Part shown: positions 1 to 8,575 of the stretch, piece by piece
How positions within the stretch are numbered: position 1 is the stretch's first letter
Layout of the letters: the number at the start of each line of letters is the position of its first letter
Source: CAVZZG01 sp963779685
GTDB taxonomy: Bacteria > Actinomycetota > Thermoleophilia > Gaiellales > F1-60-MAGs149
DNA: 64,000 nt
Direction: 5' to 3'
Assembly: GCA_963779685.1 (NCBI GenBank)
Contig: CAVZZG010000003.1
Coordinates: 1 to 64,000, forward strand
Made by a program: the position numbers and the translations under genes
Notes under the pieces: generated by a model
Seen by the model: the letters and a program-made list of their open reading frames with translations, nothing else
What the model was told of the DNA's origin: nothing
Databases searched by the model: none

Positions 1-66
1 GGGTCAAAAGCGGACATGTGCAGCGCAAAACGGCGTGTCCGCTTTACCCCCGAAAGCGGACATTCA
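1..66. repeat. TGTCCGCTTT-family palindromic repeat, copy 1
   Basis: Contains GCGGACATGTGCAG followed by GTGTCCGCTTT and AAAGCGGACAT, so the unit can fold on itself. It is the first of seven intergenic copies between here and 16.5 kb and is probably cut by the window edge. Confidence 0.8.
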
Positions 67-435
67 AAGCAGCAATCGGATGTCTTCGGCCTAGTTGCCG
101 ACAAGACCCTTAGGCCCCGAAGAGATAACATTGAGCCGAAGTGGAGACGACTGCGAAAACAGCGAACTCGTTGGACCGGTCATCATGGGTTGTAAACATC
201 TAGTTTTAGCATGTCATGAAACATCCCGCGGTCGGCCTACCGCGCGATGAAGTACTCAGTGTCTTTCGTGGGGGATTTTTTAGGCCCAACAAGAACGGTG
301 CGGTGTAATCGCATAGCCGGCATAACTAGGAAACCTTTTGTCCGAAGTGTGAACCCTTTCACACAATTTCGCCCGGCGCCGTAATATGGTTGTCACTCGC
401 CGTAACGTAGCATCGTGCTTTTAGCGGGGGCTGCG
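67..435. other. Intergenic, no gene seen
   Basis: No convincing reading frame, RNA gene or terminator is visible. The stretch is less GC-rich than the genes around it. It presumably carries the promoter for the gene starting near 436, but I cannot pick out a clear -35/-10 pair. Confidence 0.5.
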
Positions 436-999
436 ATGTCGACAGTGACGAAGCACGATGATTTCGATTTCTCCAGTTTGTCTCTGAAAGATTTGATCGA
501 GGCGCGTGACCTCTACCATTTCCATCTGATGGACAAGGCCAATGTCGTGGGAACGGCAATTGGTCTTTACCTGATCCGCAAGGAAGAAGACTGGCCCCAA
601 ACTCCCGGAGAAGGTGTACGGCCCCGTCGCAAACTCACCTATCCGCGCACGCTTGGAAATTCACAGGTTAGAGATTATTCGTGGCCCTGCATTCTCGTGC
701 TGGTCCGCGAATGGATTGACGAGTCCGATTTCGGCAAGCCTGACAAGCCGGGGCCATGGCAGATCCTGCCGAAGCGAATGGATTTGCCGGACGGGCGCTC
801 AATACCGGTCTGCACAGTCCTCGCGCCGCCGATCGCGCAAAAGAACGGGCCTGCAATCGAGCCGCAGGAAATTGCAAATCCTTCGCCTATTTCTGGCGGC
901 CATTATCTCGTCGCCGGCGGCCACTTTGGGGCAAAAACAGGCATCCGATCGCCATTCCAACCGGTGTCTTGTCGGATGGGGTCTCCAAGGATTGCATGA
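436..999 (+). CDS. Hypothetical protein, probably truncated or frameshifted
   Basis: I do not recognise a catalytic domain with confidence. The N-terminal part (FSSLSLKDLIEARDLYHFHL, then VVGTAIGLYLIRKEEDW) reads like a real soluble protein. The last 35 residues (after SGGHYLVAGG) are low quality and end abruptly, as if the frame or the gene is broken there. A plausible C-terminal tail in another frame ends near 1220. The ATG at 436 is preferred over the in-frame TTG-type start at 415 because a G-rich stretch precedes it. It is convergent with the patatin gene. Whether it is a pseudogene or a sequence-error casualty cannot be decided here. Confidence 0.45.
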   Translation: MSTVTKHDDFDFSSLSLKDLIEARDLYHFHLMDKANVVGTAIGLYLIRKEEDWPQTPGEGVRPRRKLTYPRTLGNSQVRDYSWPCILVLVREWIDESDFGKPDKPGPWQILPKRMDLPDGRSIPVCTVLAPPIAQKNGPAIEPQEIANPSPISGGHYLVAGGHFGAKTGIRSPFQPVSCRMGSPRIA

Positions 1000-1232
1000 A
1001 ACCTCCTCGGGGTATCTCTCACTACCCCGAGACGCGTTTCGACGTGTACGGCGACCCCTCCGACTTTTACGCTGCTTTGGCCCCCGACGAAAATCCGACA
1101 ATCGCCTCCGATAACAACCATTATCGGAGCCAATCCTCCATCCCCTCCGCGCGCGGAGCATTCGGTGCACGTCAAGCTGGTCCAGGTGGCGGCAGATGTT
1201 TTCTGCGACCGATCTTTTAGTCGACGGCCTCA

Positions 1233-2372
1233 TCAGTAATACCCGGCGTCGTCCGGATAGGAGCCGACGCTGCCTTTGTACCATTGGTCGAGCCATTCTT
1301 TACCGACCTCGTAACCCTCCTTGTGCAACCGGTGCATGAATTCGGCGCTGCGATCAAACTTCGACGAACATGGCAGTTCGTCGACGGTCGCTTTCCGCAT
1401 CTTGATCGTGCGCACAATCACATCCCTGTGGCCAAACGGTGCAAAATCTTTGGATTGCGCCCTCCACCTGTTGACCTGCAGAAGGAAATCCAGCTCTTTG
1501 TGCAGCGACAGATTTCCCATCAGTTCGTTCTCCCGATCCTGGATGTCCGCATTGGTTTTGGGTAGCTCCGGCCATTGCTGCGGATTGATGCGCAGGATCC
1601 AGAGTTCGTCAGGCGCCTTGCTAACGTCAACGTCCCAAAAGAATTCGCGCAAAGGTGGATTCAGTGAGTAAAGGCCGTCCCAATAGTCGCCGCACTTGTC
1701 GATATGCTGGGCTTCGCGGAAGGCAGGCAGCGTTCCTGATGCAGCCACCCCAGCCAGGCTCAGCGGCAATTGCTGGTGCCAGAAACTAACCGGGGGGGGT
1801 AGTCCCGTTCCCTTATTGACGTCGGAGTCGAACACAGTCTCGAAGCCGTTGACGACCTCCGTGGCGCCAATCAGTAGGCGCGTCTTTACATTTTCCCAAT
1901 TGATGTGTTTGAAATCTCCACAATGCTTTTTAAGCAAGTCCATCAAATCAAAATATTCCCTGCGCACGCCAAGGCCCGGCAGGAAGGCAGCGGCCGCCTT
2001 GTAGACGGCGCCGCGCGGATTGAGGCCGAAGACTGGCGGATATAATCCAAGTACGGGTACCTCGCTCTCCTCCGCCCTCAGTGCGCCGAATGTAAGGAAG
2101 TTCAGGAAAGTTTCGGGGCCTGTTTTAGCGACGAAGTCCTCCCAGAAGTGTTCGAGGTGGTGGATTGCTTTACCCGCTGAGCCGAGGGATTCGAGACCGT
2201 ACCAAACCATCAGCGCGCACAGGGCGCCGGCCGACGTTCCGCTCAAGCCCACCAGTTCGAACTGGTTTTTATCGCGGATGTTCTCGAGGATAGCTTTGAG
2301 GACGCCGACCTCGAACGCAGCATGCATTCCGCCGCCTTGGCAACCGACGACTATTTTCTTTGGCTTGTCCAT
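1233..2372 (-). CDS. Patatin-like phospholipase family protein
   Basis: Predicted Ser-Asp dyad lipid acyl hydrolase of the patatin/RssA type. Visible are a glycine-rich oxyanion element GCQGGG (residues about 10-15), the nucleophile elbow GTSAG (Ser about 47) and a DGLYSLNPP motif (Asp about 232) where patatins carry the catalytic aspartate. Length is about 379 residues, and there is no signal peptide or membrane segment. The start at 2372 (MDKPKK) is chosen over an upstream in-frame Met because it sits just before the glycine-rich strand that opens the fold and follows a G-rich ribosome-binding stretch. The neighbouring gene is convergent and there is no clear operon partner. Substrate is unknown. 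No cyclase gene is adjacent, so a CBASS effector role is not supported. Confidence 0.85.
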   Translation of the reverse strand: MDKPKKIVVGCQGGGMHAAFEVGVLKAILENIRDKNQFELVGLSGTSAGALCALMVWYGLESLGSAGKAIHHLEHFWEDFVAKTGPETFLNFLTFGALRAEESEVPVLGLYPPVFGLNPRGAVYKAAAAFLPGLGVRREYFDLMDLLKKHCGDFKHINWENVKTRLLIGATEVVNGFETVFDSDVNKGTGLPPPVSFWHQQLPLSLAGVAASGTLPAFREAQHIDKCGDYWDGLYSLNPPLREFFWDVDVSKAPDELWILRINPQQWPELPKTNADIQDRENELMGNLSLHKELDFLLQVNRWRAQSKDFAPFGHRDVIVRTIKMRKATVDELPCSSKFDRSAEFMHRLHKEGYEVGKEWLDQWYKGSVGSYPDDAGYY

Positions 2373-2544
2373 GTCCGCCCCCAAGCTCGGATAAAGGCTA
2401 CTGTACCCACCCAAATATCGCATGAGCATGCCACACTATCGCGAAAGTTGTGTCAGCGGCGCTGACCTGTCATCGCGTTGTCATCGGTACTGAAGCGCCC
2501 CGAGTGCACATCGGGTATCGAAATTCTGTCGGGCCCTGTGCAAT

Positions 2545-2616
2545 GCATGTCCGCTTTATCCCACAAAGCGGACGTTGAGCGGCTTAGGGATGTCCGCTTT
2601 GTGCCAAAAGCAGATA
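2545..2616. repeat. TGTCCGCTTT-family palindromic repeat, copy 2
   Basis: Two units, ATGTCCGCTTTATCCCACAA then AGCGGAC, followed by ATGTCCGCTTTGTGCCAAAA. It lies between the patatin gene and the integrase region. Short open frames that cross it are products of the repeat, not genes. Confidence 0.8.
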
Positions 2617-2976
2617 TGGCAAAATCGCTCTGTGAAACAAAAAAACCGCCGCGCGGCAGTCTCTCCGAAATCCGATCAGGTGTTTTGATCGGGAGTGCTT
2701 CTCTCCGCTTGGGCAATAATGAGGTAGGTTAATAAGCGAGCAGCCCACGAGTATAGGCGCAGGCTATGAAGTCCGGTTGCCCAGCATTCACGGCTACAAT
2801 TGTAGTGCATGGTTGCAGAACTGTCACGGCGTCGTTGAGCGGCGCGTACAGCAACAGATATACCCTATGCAATCTCGCGTAGCGGACTTAGAATGTGATC
2901 TGCCGCACAAACACGCGAACTAAGTCGGTCCAAACTCCAATTACGAGCTGCCGATCCGGAACTCGGCTGCGCGTAG

Positions 2977-3021
2977 AAGGGGCCGCTGCTAGAGCGCCAC
3001 TCAGCAGCGGTCCCCTTTTTA
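2977..3021 (+). terminator. Rho-independent terminator-like hairpin
   Basis: The stem AAGGGGCCGCTGCT pairs with AGCAGCGGTCCCCTT (one bulged base) around a 12-base loop and is followed by TTTTT. No gene on the plus strand obviously ends into it. It may be left over from a gene lost upstream of the integrase, or it may act on the minus strand. Confidence 0.6.
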
Positions 3022-3047
3022 TTGTGCCTCCTCGTCGCCACAGAGTT

Positions 3048-3081
3048 AGTCTCACAACAGTCTCAGTCTCAATCAGTCTCA
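3048..3081. repeat. Four copies of AGTCTCA next to integrase end
   Basis: AGTCTCA occurs at 3048, 3059, 3065 (sharing one A with the previous copy) and 3075. Short iterated sites beside a tyrosine recombinase could be recombinase arm sites or a degraded attachment region, but there is no second copy to prove it. Confidence 0.4.
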
Positions 3082-3131
3082 CGCCATCTCGGCCTTCACT
3101 CGCGCCACGGTGCCGTTAGACAATCCGAAGG

Positions 3132-3677
3132 CTATCGCCAGAAATCCTTGAACGGCTTGGCGCTCAATTCCGCATAGTGGGCCGTGTACTTGATGTCGGA
3201 GTGCCCCATCCAAAGTTGAAGCCGTCTCACATCATGACCGGCATCGGCCAAGAGATGACCGCAGGTGTGGCGGAGCGCATGCGGGTGCGGGTTGGCTATT
3301 CCTGCCTCTGTGCCTGCCTTGGTGATCATCTTGGCGACGTTGGAGCGGGTCATAGGTCCTCCACGCTCGCTTGTGAACACAAACGACGATGAAGCCTCCT
3401 GCGAACGCTTAAGCTCACGCAAGGCCCTAAGCTCATCCCCTTGAACCGGATGCACACTATCGATGCCGCCCTTGAGGCGTTTGACGTGCAGATGGCCCTT
3501 GCTGAAATCCACCTGACGCCACTTGAGATCGCAGGCCTCGGTCACCCGTAAGCCATGTCGTGCCATGATGAGGACCAAGGTTGCGTCACGTTGGCCATAG
3601 CGCCCCTTACGTGCCGCCTTGATAAGCTTGGTAAGCTCGCCCTCGGTTAGATAGCGCCGCCGATTACTTCCCTTCAT
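3132..3677 (-). CDS. Minimal tyrosine recombinase / integrase
   Basis: Catalytic domain of a phage-type (tyrosine) recombinase, 181 residues, without the usual N-terminal core-binding domain. The active-site set is complete: Arg in HGLRVTEA (R44), the beta-hairpin Lys region KRLKG (about 66-69), HALR (H133, R136), MGH (H159) and the nucleophile Tyr in TAHYAE (Y168). This length resembles FimB/FimE-like or solitary Rhizobiales recombinases rather than full prophage integrases. Its start overlaps the end of the small upstream gene by 14 bases, implying translational coupling. No tRNA or clear attL/attR was seen nearby. Confidence 0.9.
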   Translation of the reverse strand: MKGSNRRRYLTEGELTKLIKAARKGRYGQRDATLVLIMARHGLRVTEACDLKWRQVDFSKGHLHVKRLKGGIDSVHPVQGDELRALRELKRSQEASSSFVFTSERGGPMTRSNVAKMITKAGTEAGIANPHPHALRHTCGHLLADAGHDVRRLQLWMGHSDIKYTAHYAELSAKPFKDFWR

Positions 3678-3837
3678 GCCTCACCCCGCGCACGGCTTCC
3701 ACAGCCTTTAGGAGAGCCATCTCGACCGAACGTCGCACCGCCTCATCGGCTCCGAGGATTTCTATCTCGATCACCACACTGTCCGTGTATTCGGTCGAGT
3801 TCACATTGATTTCGACTTCGGGCATACGCTCGGTCAT
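3664..3837 (-). CDS. Small hypothetical protein coupled to the integrase
   Basis: 57 residues from the ATG at 3837, which follows GGGAGAG at proper spacing. An in-frame upstream Met at 3867 lacks such a site. The sequence has an acidic strand-rich N-terminal half (VEINVNSTEYTDSVVIEIEI) and a helical basic C-terminus. I recognise no family. Position directly upstream of and overlapping the integrase suggests a recombination-associated accessory protein, but it does not look like a classical excisionase with a winged-helix motif. Confidence 0.6.
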   Translation of the reverse strand: MTERMPEVEINVNSTEYTDSVVIEIEILGADEAVRRSVEMALLKAVEAVRGVRHEGK

Positions 3838-4294
3838 CGCACTCTCCCAGATATTAACTTTCCGCATTTCACCGCTTGGCGGCCTGATCGTGGCCTCAAT
3901 GATTGCGGGCCATTTACGTCATGAGCGGTCAGCTACATTCTGCATAGTAAGCTAATTGCGGAAAGTCACAGAGCACAATCAGAGCAACATTGAATCGTTT
4001 CTCAGACTGTTTTTGAATCATTATTTTTCCGCGAGTGCAGGGCTACCGCTGCCGTGTCAGCCGACTCATGTGAAGTCCGTCCCGGCGATGACGCGAACCG
4101 TCCCCATCTGCCGCCGCCCCCCAATTGCGGCACCGCGTCATCGTCACCACCCATCCGGCATCACGACCGGCATCATGCCCCACCCCTACCCCCACCGTCT
4201 TGCCGTCCTGACTGAGCACGAGTCACTGACTCGATCTGCATTGGTGAGGTAGGTCAGGCTATCGGCTCAGGATGCAAACCGTTCAGCGGCCTTC
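3838..4294. other. Intergenic, no supported gene
   Basis: A proline- and histidine-rich open frame on the plus strand (about 3956-4252) has no recognisable family and poor protein-like composition. I see no RNA gene. The right end runs into repeat copy 3. Confidence 0.45.
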
Positions 4295-4323
4295 AATGTC
4301 CGCTTTGTGCCAATAGCGGACAT
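4295..4323. repeat. TGTCCGCTTT-family repeat, copy 3 (half unit)
   Basis: AATGTCCGCTTTGTGCCAAT followed by AGCGGACAT. This is an imperfect hairpin of the second half-unit type, just downstream of the cupin gene stop. Confidence 0.8.
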
Positions 4324-4328
4324 CCGAA

Positions 4329-4753
4329 CTAACGCTTCATTTCTAGGATGGGCTTGTCCTTTTCGACAATCATGACGCCGAGCAACCTAAGGGGAACGGC
4401 GCTTACGACTTTGCCTCCGTGCCAGTGTTCTCGCTCAACATATTGAGCGTCGCCAGCCTTCATGATGTGGTCGGGCTTGCCCTCCACTTGCGGGCCCACT
4501 CGCCTGAGAGTACCAGGTGGAATTGATCGCCGTGATGAAAGTGAAGAGGTACCATGGCGCCGGGCGGTACTTCGTAGATATTGGCGATGACCTGCCTTGT
4601 GACGCCGGTTAGATCCATTTTGATCAAGGGCGTCACTTTGTTTCCGGAAAAACCTGGCTGATCTTGCGCCGACAGCCTCAGACTGCTCGTTGCCAAGCCA
4701 GCCAACAAGATCAACGCGCCAAAAACAAAAAGGATGGGCCAGGTTCGTTTCAC
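4329..4753 (-). CDS. Secreted or anchored cupin-domain protein (frameshifted)
   Basis: The N-terminus is a signal/anchor sequence (MKRTWPILFVFGALILLAGL). A small beta-barrel cupin follows with the metal-ligand motif PLHFHHGDQFHLVLSGE and, after a frame break near 4495, the second half EGKPDHIMKAGDAQYVEREH and WHGG. Joined, the two frames give one normal single-domain cupin of about 140 residues exported to the periplasm or membrane. Function is unknown; such cupins often bind a metal and a small ligand. The break lies in a GTGGGCCC run, so a base-calling error is as likely as a real mutation. Confidence 0.65.
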
Positions 4754-4816
4754 GTCCGCCTCCCGAATTCAAAGTGCGATATCGTATTGGACCGGACGCG
4801 GGCGGTGAAGAGGGCG

Positions 4817-4934
4817 CGTCCGCTTTGGGTCATTAGCGGACATTTTGCGATGCTGGAGCGATGTCCGCTTTACCCCCAAAAGCAGACATGTGCAGTGCAC
4901 CAGCCCATGTCTGCTTTGTGCCAATAGCGGACAT
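4817..4934. repeat. TGTCCGCTTT-family palindromic repeat, copy 4 (long form)
   Basis: Contains GTCCGCTTTGGGTCATTAGC, GGACATTTTGCG, ATGTCCGCTTTACCCCCAAA, GCAGACATGTGCAGTGCAC and ATGTCTGCTTTGTGCCAATA with GCGGACATT. It is one of the two longest copies and lies between the cupin gene and the small membrane protein gene. Confidence 0.85.
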
Positions 4935-4966
4935 TGGCATCGAAGTTTGGAACGCTTGGGAAGCGG

Positions 4967-5191
4967 TTACGTAAATCCCAAGCGGAACGCCACCAAGGCG
5001 AAGATCATGAAAAATACTGCAAGGAGTATAACTTCCGTTGAACCGTCGCCACCGTCGGGCGAAAAATCCAAATGTCGTTCAATAAAGTTCATAGGCGCTG
5101 CGCTTTTGTGAAGTACCCAAATGAGCAACGCGCCAAAAACCGCGATGATAGAACCTAGACCAATCATTACACCGCGTGCGCTCGGGTTCAC
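4967..5191 (-). CDS. Small two-helix membrane protein
   Basis: 74 residues from a GTG start at 5191, preceded by AAGGAGG at ideal spacing, which decides the start over upstream in-frame Met codons. Two hydrophobic helices (about residues 8-27 and 53-72) flank a polar loop with NFIERHLDFSPDGGDGS, so both termini should be on the same side of the inner membrane. I recognise no family and the neighbours do not suggest a role. Flanking repeats on both sides isolate it from other genes. Confidence 0.65.
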   Translation of the reverse strand: MNPSARGVMIGLGSIIAVFGALLIWVLHKSAAPMNFIERHLDFSPDGGDGSTEVILLAVFFMIFALVAFRLGFT

Positions 5192-5362
5192 GGCGTCCTC
5201 CTTATGCGCAAGGCAAAGGTGCACAGCAACCATCCACGGTGCTGCGCAAGACGATTGTGTGACTATTGGCCTTAGGGGCAATAATGTGCTTCCCGAGATG
5301 GCATCCCGCTCAGAGTTGCAAAAATATGATACGGGCACTGCCATAGTGACAGGATAGTGAGA

Positions 5363-5428
5363 TGTCAGCTTGGGTCATAAGCGGACATTTGTCAGTGCAA
5401 AACGACATGTCCGCTTTCCCCCAAGTCC
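5363..5428. repeat. TGTCCGCTTT-family palindromic repeat, copy 5
   Basis: TTGGGTCATAAGCGGACATT, GTGCAAAACGACATGTCCGC and TTTCCCCCAAG form one unit between two minus-strand genes. Confidence 0.8.
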
Positions 5429-5437
5429 GGTGAGCAG

Positions 5438-6146
5438 TCACGCAGGCAAAGGCTCAGGTTCTTGCAAAAGCAAGGCCGCAAGCTCCTTGTATCCTTCCAA
5501 GAGTTCTTTGACGTCATCCTCCATCGCGATACCGGGATGGACAAGCGTCCAAAAATGAGCGGTTCTGATAAAAGCAAGAAGCGCTAGGACATACTCGAAG
5601 CGTTTGCCGCCAAGGGCCTGTCGCAGTGCATTTAGGGCACGCTCAGACTGCGTCGGGTTGACAAAGATCAGAGTGCAAACCGCAAACAACTGGTCTTCGA
5701 TTTCGCTACCAGGAGCGGGCCAATCGACCGGCTTTTTCACGGCCGCCAAGCTGCTGTAAATCGGTTCGAGGTCCCGCCGCCAAGGCGGAGGTGTTTGCAG
5801 AAGCTCGATCACCTGCTCAATGGTCTGCGTGTGATGCGCCGGGGTCGCCCGCTGCGTCTCCATAGCCCACAAGAAATCCGCAGTGGCGTACAATGCAGTA
5901 GCGGACCGGACAGAACCGCGAGAGGAAGACAAAAAGCCGCTCTTTGAAGAGTGTTGGGATCGGATTGTCGAGGTACGCCGCCGCAGCAAAGGCCCACAGT
6001 CTTTCGAGGATCTCAGGGGCGTCCGGGGCCGACACAAAAAAGTTGGGCACTAACCGGAAGCGCTTTGCCACCTGCTCAGGAAACGAGGAATGTTCGCTCT
6101 CCTTAAGCACGGGCGCCGGAAAGGGGATGATCTTATCAGTGGTCAT
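5438..6146 (-). CDS. CMD-like domain protein (frameshifted)
   Basis: The N-terminal half has RFRLVPNFF, LDNPIPTLFKERLFVFLSRF and a CPVRYCIVRHCGFL motif, a helical AhpD/CMD-like segment that I associate with the N-terminus of some rhizobial PAS sensor kinases. The C-terminal half (HHTQTIEQVIELLQTPPPWR to the stop) lies in another frame. The break is near 5830-5890. The start at 6146 (MTTDKIIPFP) follows AAGGGAG. The combined protein is about 235 residues with a second helical domain and no kinase domain. A redox or sensory role is only an inference from the Cys-His pattern. Confidence 0.55.
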
Positions 6147-6281
6147 GGTGCACTCCCTTATCACAGGCGGGAGCGCTACCGAACTCTCAGCCACCGACGC
6201 CTGCGCCATGGGAGGCCGTGCCGGTGATGCCTTTGATGTGGGGTGTCCAACGCAGCTAGTCCAGTGTCAAAGGACAGACCA

Positions 6282-6403
6282 ATGTCCGCTTTGGGTCATT
6301 AGCGGACATTTGCACCGCAAAACGGCATGTCCGCTCTTACTCCAAAAGCGGACATGTGCAGTGCAACTCGCGATGTCCGTTAAGTGCCAATAGCGGACAT
6401 CGT
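6282..6403. repeat. TGTCCGCTTT-family palindromic repeat, copy 6 (long form)
   Basis: Same order of blocks as copy 4: AATGTCCGCTTTGGGTCATT, GCGGACATTTGCACCGCAAA, GCATGTCCGCTCTTACTCC, AAGCGGACATGTGCAGTGCA and TGTCCGTTAAGTGCCAATAG ending in CGGACAT. Confidence 0.85.
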
Positions 6404-6406
6404 TGA

Positions 6407-6490
6407 CTATTCGATCACCTCGTTGGCGCGCGCAAGTAAAGGCGAGGGAACGCTAAGTCCAATCGCCTTGGCGGCTTTGAGGGGAGCCTT
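6407..6490 (-). pseudogene. C-terminal remnant of an ABC substrate-binding protein (PF04392-like)
   Basis: The last residues read KAAKAIGLSVPSPLLARANE then VIE and stop. This closely resembles the conserved C-terminal signature of the ABC_sub_bind family (KALGLTIPPSLLARADEVIE-like). Upstream the frame loses any resemblance, so only about 28 codons survive. It abuts repeat copy 6, suggesting the repeat or a rearrangement cut the gene. No partner permease or ATPase is adjacent. Confidence 0.5.
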
Positions 6491-6761
6491 CAACGCAGCA
6501 GCGGGCTGAAAATCTCCGCTCGCAATTTGAAATATTCCCGAATTTCGGAGAATGCGGCCGGAGACTGGTTCGATGTCGACTGCGTGACCGCCAACCAGTC
6601 CAGTGTTTGGGCCCGTGCGAGCACACTCCAAAGCGAACATTGTAGTTTGACAGGATCAAAATCGCGCAGCGATTTTGTGTGTTGCGTGGCGAGAGGAATT
6701 TACGCACAAAGAAAAGCGCCCCTTTGTCGGGGCGCTTGTCCGATTGCATTCGGGGGTTGTT

Positions 6762-8568
6762 TTGGCTGAGACCGTCGCCGCGATTGTGGCAGCGCACCGG
6801 GCTGGGACAGTAACGCCGGAACAAACTGCCGCGCGCAGCGTTCGCCCGCATCCGCGCGCATGGCGATCCCGCTATCTTCATCAGCCTGCGACCGGAAGAT
6901 GACGTGCTGGCCGAATCGCGCGCGCTTGGCGCGGCCGGCAATATTGCGCTGCCGCTGTATGGCGTTCCGGTTGCGGTGAAGGACAATATCGACGTCGTCG
7001 GTCTACCAACGACCGCAGCCTGTCCAGCTTTCAGCTACAAACCTTCGGAGGATTCAACTGCAGTGGCGCGGTTGCGGGCGGCCGGCGCCATCGTCATCGG
7101 CAAGACCAATCTCGATCAATTCGCCACCGGCCTAGTTGGTGTGCGCTCCCCCTATGGCATACCGCGGAACACGTTCAATTCAGAATTGATCCCTGGTGGA
7201 TCGAGTTCCGGTTCGGCGGTCGCCGTTGCTGCCGGATTGGTGCCGCTGGCGCTCGGCACTGACACCGCTGGATCGGGACGCGTACCGGCGGGCCTCAATA
7301 ATATTGTCGGGCTGAAGCCTAGCCTCGGCCTGATCTCGACCTTTGGCGTCGTTCCGGCTTGCCGAACACTCGACTGCGTGTCGGTGTTTGCGCTCACAGT
7401 CGACGACGCTTGGACTGCGCTTGGCGCCATGGCTGGGCTGGATCGCGCCGATCCGTATTCACGCGACCGGCCGCTCGGAGTAACCGGCATTATGCCGCCG
7501 CATGTAAGGCTCGGCATGCCGCGCGCTGGCCAGCTCCTGTTTTTCGGCAACCGCCAATACGAAGCTGAGTACAACGCGGCACTCGAACGGTTAGCGCGGC
7601 TCGGCTGCAAGCTTGTCGAGATCGATATCGAACCGTTTTATGAAACCGCACGTCTGCTGTATGAGGGCCCGTGGGTGGCCGAGCGTACGATCGCTGCGCG
7701 CTCAATATTATCGTCCGATCCCGACGCCATTCATCCGGTGACGCGCGAGATTGTGCTGAGCGGATTGCGCCCGACTGCAATCGATGCCTTTGCAGCATTC
7801 TACAAGCTCGAAGCGTTGCGCCGCGTCGCCGATCACGCTTTCAGCCAGATCGACGCTTTAGTGCTGCCGACCGTTCCGACCACCTATTCCATCAAACAGG
7901 TCCTGGCCGACCCAATCCAACTCAACAGTCAACTCGGTACCTACACAAATTTCGTCAATCTGCTCGATCTCTGTGGATTGGCGATCCCCGCTTCGGTGAC
8001 GGAGGCCGGCGTGCCATTCGGCATCACGCTGCTGGCGCCGGGTGGTGCCGACGCGCGGCTTGCCGAGATCGGTCGCGTGTTCCATGCCGATAATGGCGTT
8101 GCCACTCGGCGCTCTTAAATGTCCGCAGGAACCGTTGGCTCCGGCATCAATATCGCTGGCCGACAGCGAGGTCGCGGTGGCGGTCGTCGGCGCCCATTTG
8201 TCCGGCCTGCCGCTGAATGGAGAATTGCGCGCGCTCGGCGGCCGTCTGCTCGAAGCGGCAAAAAGCGCGCCTGACTACCGGCTTTATGCGCTGACCGGCA
8301 CAAAACCGCCGAAGCCAGGCCTGCTGCGCGTGGATAGCGGCAAGGGCACGGCGATTGAGGTCGAGGTCTGGGGCGTTCCGATGGAGGCCTTCGGCCGACT
8401 CGTCGCTGCCGTCCCTGATGCCGCTTTCGATCGGCACAATCAAGCTTGTCCGACGGCCGCGACGTGAAAGGCTTTCTGGTCGAGGCGGCCGCGACCATCG
8501 GCGCACGTGATATTTCGAGCTTCGGTGGCTGGCGCGCGTTCGTGGCACGCGAACAAGCGCCGGTCTGA
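6762..8568 (+). CDS. atzF: Allophanate hydrolase, AtzF-like (frameshifted)
   Basis: Hydrolyses allophanate to ammonia and CO2, the last step of urea-amidolyase and s-triazine/biuret routes, in the cytoplasm. The amidase-signature domain is clear: catalytic Lys in VAVKDNIDV, cis-Ser in PGGSSSGSAVAVAAG and nucleophile Ser in TDTAGSGRVPAG. The AtzF/Dur1-type C-terminal domain follows (VAVVGAHLSGLPLNGELRAL, YRLYALTGTKPPKPGL, IEVEVW, GFLVEAA, DISSFGGWRAFVA). Frame breaks near 6841, 8095, 8418 and 8450 all resolve by removing one base. A TTG at 6762 with GGGGG upstream is the likely start. It converges on the GntR gene that ends 8 bases away. Confidence 0.85.
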
Positions 8569-8575
8569 CCTAAGT

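Noticed and set aside
1233..2372. Patatin as a CapV-type CBASS effector
   Set aside because: No nucleotidyltransferase or Cap2/Cap3-like gene is adjacent.
2453..2732. Small proteins encoded on both strands across repeat copy 2
   Set aside because: They consist mostly of translated TGTCCGCTTT repeat and recur only because the repeat recurs.
2740..3131. tRNA gene as integration target next to the recombinase
   Set aside because: No cloverleaf or TTCGA-type T-arm could be found on either strand by eye.
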